From contig JANWXW010000093.1 of the NCBI GenBank assembly GCA_025057315.1, positions 1-57,651 of the forward strand: a stretch of DNA of 57,651 nt. The letters run 5' to 3'. This DNA is from Myxococcota bacterium (GTDB lineage: Bacteria; Myxococcota_A; Polyangia; Palsa-1104; JAEUJZ01). Every line of letters starts with the position of its first letter. Within the stretch, counting starts at the first letter, position 1. The notes under the pieces are model-generated. The model did no database searches and was not told where the DNA came from. It saw nothing but the letters and a program-made list of their open reading frames with translations. Positions 54,293 to 57,651 of this stretch are shown one piece after another. The position numbers and the translations under genes are program-made.

Positions 54293-55045
54293 ATGACCTG
54301 TAGCGCCTGCAAGTCCGGATGCGGCCGACAGGGCGGCTGCAGCAGCCGCAAGGCGGAGCAGAGCGCGCTGCTCGATCGGCTCCTGCCCCAGCTGTACCCG
54401 GAGCGCTGCTGGGGGCAGCCCGACTGCGGCATCGGCCTGCTGCCCGACGAGGTGTGTCGCCTGCAGCGGGATCTGGCCACGGTGCTCCGCGCCCCCACCT
54501 ACCTGCGCCCCGGCGAGCCGGATGACCTGTGCTCGTTCATCTATGTGCTGTGCCTGGGCCGCGAGCCGGCCCTGCTCGAGGTCCGCGACCACGGCCTGGA
54601 GCTGCTGCCCGATGGGGGCCTGGACGAGGCGGCCCACGGCATGGCCGACCGCTACCTGCGCATTGCCCTGTCGCACCTGGCCCGGCTGGCGGCGGTGCAG
54701 GAGGTGGCCCTAGAGCTGGACCTCGGCCGGCGCCTGGCGCCCAGCGGCATGGCCGTGGTGCGCGAGATCCCCCGCGCGGGCGTCTTCGACCCGCGGCTGC
54801 TCAAGCGCCTGCAGAGGACCGTGGACTTCCTGCAGGCCCACGACATCGAGCACCTGGACATGGGCCTGCTGGAGCGGCCGGCGGCGCACTGGGGCCTGCG
54901 GCCGGGCCAGTACCTGGAGCAGTACGGTGTGGCGCCAACGCTGTTCAACTTCCTGTTCCAGGCCCAGCCGGTGCCGACCGTGTCGGCCTGCTACCTGCCG
55001 CTGCCCCGGCCGGAGGCGGCCGACATCGGATGCGATATCGGCTAA
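54293..55045 (+). CDS. Cys-rich protein of unknown function
   Basis: A 250-residue protein from ATG 54293; a longer frame begins at 54251 without support. Its N-terminus has Cys at 3, 6, 10 and 16 ([15 protein letters not shown]), suggesting a zinc or iron-sulfur site. Two further Cys (CWGQPDCG) and an MxCxx-like pair ([11 protein letters not shown]) follow. The rest is helical ([13 protein letters not shown] and [23 protein letters not shown]). No family is recognised. It is divergent from dtd (86 bp) and 12 bp upstream of the symporter gene, so it may be co-transcribed. Confidence 0.7.
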   Translation: MTCSACKSGCGRQGGCSSRKAEQSALLDRLLPQLYPERCWGQPDCGIGLLPDEVCRLQRDLATVLRAPTYLRPGEPDDLCSFIYVLCLGREPALLEVRDHGLELLPDGGLDEAAHGMADRYLRIALSHLARLAAVQEVALELDLGRRLAPSGMAVVREIPRAGVFDPRLLKRLQRTVDFLQAHDIEHLDMGLLERPAAHWGLRPGQYLEQYGVAPTLFNFLFQAQPVPTVSACYLPLPRPEAADIGCDIG

Positions 55046-55057
55046 GCTCTGCGCCTC

Positions 55058-56314
55058 ATGAGCAGCGAGCGCACCCCCGGGGCCCCTTGGCGTCCGGGCT
55101 TGACCACCTGGATCTTCGTCGGGCTGGCGCTCGGCGTGCTGTTTGGCTGGCTGGCGCCGCAGTCCTGGGCCATAGGGCTCAAGCCCATCGGCAAGCTGTT
55201 CATCCGCCTCATCAAGATGATCGTGGCGCCGCTGGTCTTCAGCAGCCTGGTGGTCGGTCTGTGCAGCGCCGGCAGCCGTCACATCGGCCGCTTGCTCATC
55301 CGCTCGCTCCTCTGGTTCTGGCTGGCCACCAGCGTAGCCCTGGCGGTGGGGCTGGGGGCGGCCAACCTGCTCCGCCCGGGCGAGGGTGCCACCCCAACCG
55401 CGGGCGCCCACTACGAGGGCCCCACAGAGGCGTCGCGGTCCCTGCTGGAGCAGGTGGTGCCCGAGAGCATCGTGCGGGCGCTGGCCGACAACGCCATCCT
55501 GCAGATTGTGTTCTTCTCGGTGCTGTTCGGCATGGGCCTGGCCGCCCTGGGCGAACGGGGCCGGCCGCTGGTTGAGGCACTGCGCGCCGTGACCGACGTC
55601 ATGTTCAAGGTCACCGAGTACGTCATGCGCTTTGCCCCGATTGGCGTCGGGGCTGCTATGGCCGCGGCGGTCGGACAGCACGGCACCCAGGTGCTGCTGC
55701 GGCTGGCGAAGCTGGTGGGCTCGCTGTACCTGGCGCTGGCGGCATTTGTGGTGCTGCTGCTGGTGGCGGTCAAGCTCCTGACGGGTCTGCATGTGCGCCG
55801 CGTCCTGGCTGCGCTAAAGGAACCGCTGTTTCTGGCCTTTTCGACGACCTCATCGGAGTCGGCCTTGCCCAAGGCAATGCAGGCCATGGAGCGCCTGGGC
55901 GTCCCCCCCTACATCGTCGGCTTCGTCATTCCGGCCGGCTACAGCTTCAACCTGGATGGCACCACGCTGTACCTGGCGCTGGCCTCTCTGTTTATTGCTC
56001 AGGCGGCCGGGGTTTCCATGGGCCCGGAGCAGCAGCTGGGGATGATGCTGACGCTGCTGCTGACCTCCAAAGGGGTCGCTGCGGTGCCGCGGGCGAGCCT
56101 GGTGGTGCTCGCCTCCACCTGCGCCAGCTTTGGCCTGCCGGTAGACTGGATCGCCACCATCTTGGGCGTGGACGAGGTCATGGACATGGCGCGCACCACC
56201 GTCAACGTGCTCGGCAACTGCCTGGCCTCGGTGGTGGTGGCGCGCTGGGAGAGGGTCCTGCCGCAAGACGCCCCCTTGCTGGGAGGACCTCTGCCCGACC
56301 AGGAGCCGGCCTAG
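55058..56314 (+). CDS. Dicarboxylate/amino-acid:cation symporter (DAACS)
   Basis: A 418-residue membrane protein of the DctA/GltP/GltT family, importing dicarboxylates or acidic amino acids with Na+ or H+. Landmarks are KLFIRLIKMIVAPLVFSSLVVGL in the first third, the serine-rich re-entrant loop FSTTSSESALPKAMQAMERLGV, the helix VIPAGYSFNLDGTTLYLALASLFIAQAAG and TSKGVAAVPRASLVVLAST, then DEVMDMARTTVNVLGNCLASVVVARWE. All core motifs are intact. The specific substrate cannot be told from sequence alone. Confidence 0.94.
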   Translation: MSSERTPGAPWRPGLTTWIFVGLALGVLFGWLAPQSWAIGLKPIGKLFIRLIKMIVAPLVFSSLVVGLCSAGSRHIGRLLIRSLLWFWLATSVALAVGLGAANLLRPGEGATPTAGAHYEGPTEASRSLLEQVVPESIVRALADNAILQIVFFSVLFGMGLAALGERGRPLVEALRAVTDVMFKVTEYVMRFAPIGVGAAMAAAVGQHGTQVLLRLAKLVGSLYLALAAFVVLLLVAVKLLTGLHVRRVLAALKEPLFLAFSTTSSESALPKAMQAMERLGVPPYIVGFVIPAGYSFNLDGTTLYLALASLFIAQAAGVSMGPEQQLGMMLTLLLTSKGVAAVPRASLVVLASTCASFGLPVDWIATILGVDEVMDMARTTVNVLGNCLASVVVARWERVLPQDAPLLGGPLPDQEPA

Positions 56315-56465
56315 CGCGATGGGGCCCTTGCGCACGCCATCCCCCCTTTGCGACGCGGGCCAGCCTCCCCAGCTGACCCGCAGGCGGCCCAGCTGGCCCG
56401 TGGGCCTTTAGCCAGCGGCGGCCCCTCTTGTGCCTCGGGTTCCCCTACCACCAGGCCCAGGGCTC

Positions 56466-57584
56466 CTACCAGGCGCGGATGCAGACGATCTGGAGCGGCA
56501 GACCCCCGCTCTGCACCCGCAGGGCCGGGGGGGCTAGGTTCAGCGCCGCGGCGCCATGCCGGTGGCCGCACAAGATGAGCACCGAGCTTCCCGCCAGCTC
56601 GCCCCGCAGCAGGCGGCCCAGGCGCCGGTGGAAGGCCACCACCTCGTCCCGGCGGCCCAGGCGCCGACCGTAGGGCGGGTTGGCCACCACCAGCAGCGGC
56701 GCCCCGGCCCAGGTGGCGCGAAAGTCGGCATAGGCAGACGCCTGGAACAGGTCGGCCTGGCGAAACAGGGTGGTCCCCGCGACCCCTGCCCGGATGGCAT
56801 GGGTCTGCGCGCGGGCTACGGCCACAGGGTCCAGGTCCAGTCCCAGCACGGCGGCTGGTCCCTGCTCGGGCCGGATGCGTGCCAGGGCTTGCTGGCGCAG
56901 GCGATCCCAGGCTGCGGCCTCCCACACCGGCCAGTCCTGGCAGGCGAAGCGGCGCCACAGCCCCGGGGCCACCTGGCAGCGCATCAGGGCCGCCTCGATG
57001 GCCAAGGTCCCCGTGCCGGTGCACAGGTCCAGCACCGGTCCGCCCTGGTAGCCAGAAAACAGCAGCAACGCCGCGGCCAGCGTCTCCCGCAGCGGCGCCG
57101 GGCCAACCTCCTGCCGGTAGCCTCGTCGGTGCAGCAGCTCGCCCGAGGTGTCCAGGCTCACCTCCCACAGATCCTCCTGCCCCCGCAACAGCACCCGCGG
57201 CCCTCCGCTTCCGGTGCCGCGGCGGCCGAGTCGGGCCGCCACCCCTTGCACCACGCGCTCCGCCACCGCCCCGCTGTGATACAGCCGGCAACGACGGCAG
57301 GTGACATGGACCTGAACGTCTGCGCTCACCAGATAACGCTCCCACGGCAGCGCCGCCACCGCATCCAGGAGCTGGCCGAAGCGAACGGCGCGGAACCGCC
57401 CCAGGCGGAGCAGGACGCGGTTGGCACTGCGCAGATGGAGGTTGGCGGCCCCCACCAGGCTTGGCTCGCCATGCAGCTCCACGCCCCCGGTCACCGCTGC
57501 CGCTGCCGCCAGCCCAGGCAGCTGCCCCACCTCGGCCTGCAGCACCGGTTCCAGCCCAGGCGGGCAGGTGGCTAGCAGGGTCAC
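56466..57584 (-). CDS. THUMP-domain RNA methyltransferase (RlmL/TrmN-like)
   Basis: A 372-residue SAM-dependent methyltransferase. The N-terminal ferredoxin-like/THUMP region begins LLATCPPGLEPVLQAEV (about 3-19) and continues with GGVELHGEP and RVLLRLGRF. The Rossmann catalytic domain has VLDLCTGTGTLAIEAAL (about 185) and the NPPY motif (VVANPPYGRRLG), which identifies an N2-guanine or N6-adenine RNA MTase. Length equals RlmL's N-terminal half, so it is probably a 23S rRNA guanine-N2 enzyme or related. No neighbour clarifies its target. The gene is convergent with the symporter. Confidence 0.9.
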   Translation of the reverse strand: MTLLATCPPGLEPVLQAEVGQLPGLAAAAAVTGGVELHGEPSLVGAANLHLRSANRVLLRLGRFRAVRFGQLLDAVAALPWERYLVSADVQVHVTCRRCRLYHSGAVAERVVQGVAARLGRRGTGSGGPRVLLRGQEDLWEVSLDTSGELLHRRGYRQEVGPAPLRETLAAALLLFSGYQGGPVLDLCTGTGTLAIEAALMRCQVAPGLWRRFACQDWPVWEAAAWDRLRQQALARIRPEQGPAAVLGLDLDPVAVARAQTHAIRAGVAGTTLFRQADLFQASAYADFRATWAGAPLLVVANPPYGRRLGRRDEVVAFHRRLGRLLRGELAGSSVLILCGHRHGAAALNLAPPALRVQSGGLPLQIVCIRAW

Positions 57585-57651
57585 GGCGCCCTCCTTCGCC
57601 CCAGTCCGAGCAGGACGATCCTGGGGGGTGGCCAGCGTCGGCCCCGTTCGA
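57585..57651. other. Right edge, nothing recognised
   Basis: 67 bases upstream of the methyltransferase gene. No promoter, gene start or repeat is evident. It contains only GC-rich sequence and may belong to the 5' flank or to a neighbouring gene beyond the edge. Confidence 0.4.

Overview
The window is GC-rich, densely packed chromosomal DNA. Gene content points to a Myxococcota-like (former deltaproteobacterial) organism: a Ser/Thr kinase with a PEGA domain, a TolQ plus two TolR-type motor operon, an isolated SctQ/SpoA protein, a MopE-type metal-binding Cys-rich lipoprotein, DUF2723 and DUF4175 membrane proteins, FadL-type barrels, a divergent H+-pyrophosphatase and no sign of phage or transposons. 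This assignment is inferred from gene families, not from an rRNA marker, which is absent. I count about 49 protein genes and one tRNA. No gene-free stretch exceeds 300 bases.

Layout. 1-729 (-): a prepilin-like protein cut by the left edge, carrying a Pro-Gly-x-Ile hexapeptide array, and a 61-residue membrane protein. 889-3240 (-): polyphosphate kinase. 3355-6798 (+): an envelope protein (LysM-like, FecR-like, probable barrel) followed 3 bp later by a PEGA Ser/Thr kinase. 6830-9188 (-): lytic transglycosylase and a small protein. 9292-11434: an unknown protein, a CDF metal exporter and a PilZ protein. 11486-13077 (+): pgpA translationally coupled to an isolated SctQ-like protein. 13093-17093: a DUF2723 membrane protein divergent from a TolQ-TolR-TolR motor operon. 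17236-24482 (-): H+-pyrophosphatase, then a DUF4175 protein coupled to an HExxH peptidase. 24660-28784 (+): ECF sigma factor, anti-sigma factor, exported protein and an AsmA-like/GT51 fusion. 28794-30558 (-): Cys-rich lipoprotein and TPR protein.

30709-35438 (-): dnaG and rpoD, then a CAU-anticodon tRNA and a coiled-coil zinc-ribbon protein. 35709-37006: a small unknown protein and prepilin peptidase. 37104-44878 (+): one long co-directional block with a lipoprotein, an unknown protein, proB, proA, rsfS, a deoxyhypusine-synthase-like gene, rlmH, ruvX and mltG, mostly with overlapping or abutting ends. 45014-54206 (-): hyuA-like ATPase, esterase, two tandem metallo-beta-lactamase-fold hydrolases, a lipoprotein with two FadL-type barrels, and dtd. 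54293-57584: a Cys-rich unknown protein, a dicarboxylate/amino-acid symporter and a THUMP-type RNA methyltransferase.

Themes. Envelope and peptidoglycan functions dominate: Slt, MltG, a GT51 fusion, LysM/FecR, TolQ/R, barrels and lipoproteins. Housekeeping is represented by dnaG-rpoD, proBA, rsfS, rlmH, ruvX and dtd. Several genes have a -10-like box only 6-8 bp before the start codon, suggesting leaderless transcripts. Two intergenic regions carry clean palindromes at the promoter. The least familiar items are the prepilin-like hexapeptide-repeat protein at the left edge, the lone SctQ-like protein coupled to pgpA, the AsmA-like/GT51 fusion and the DHS-like gene inside the ribosome-maintenance block.
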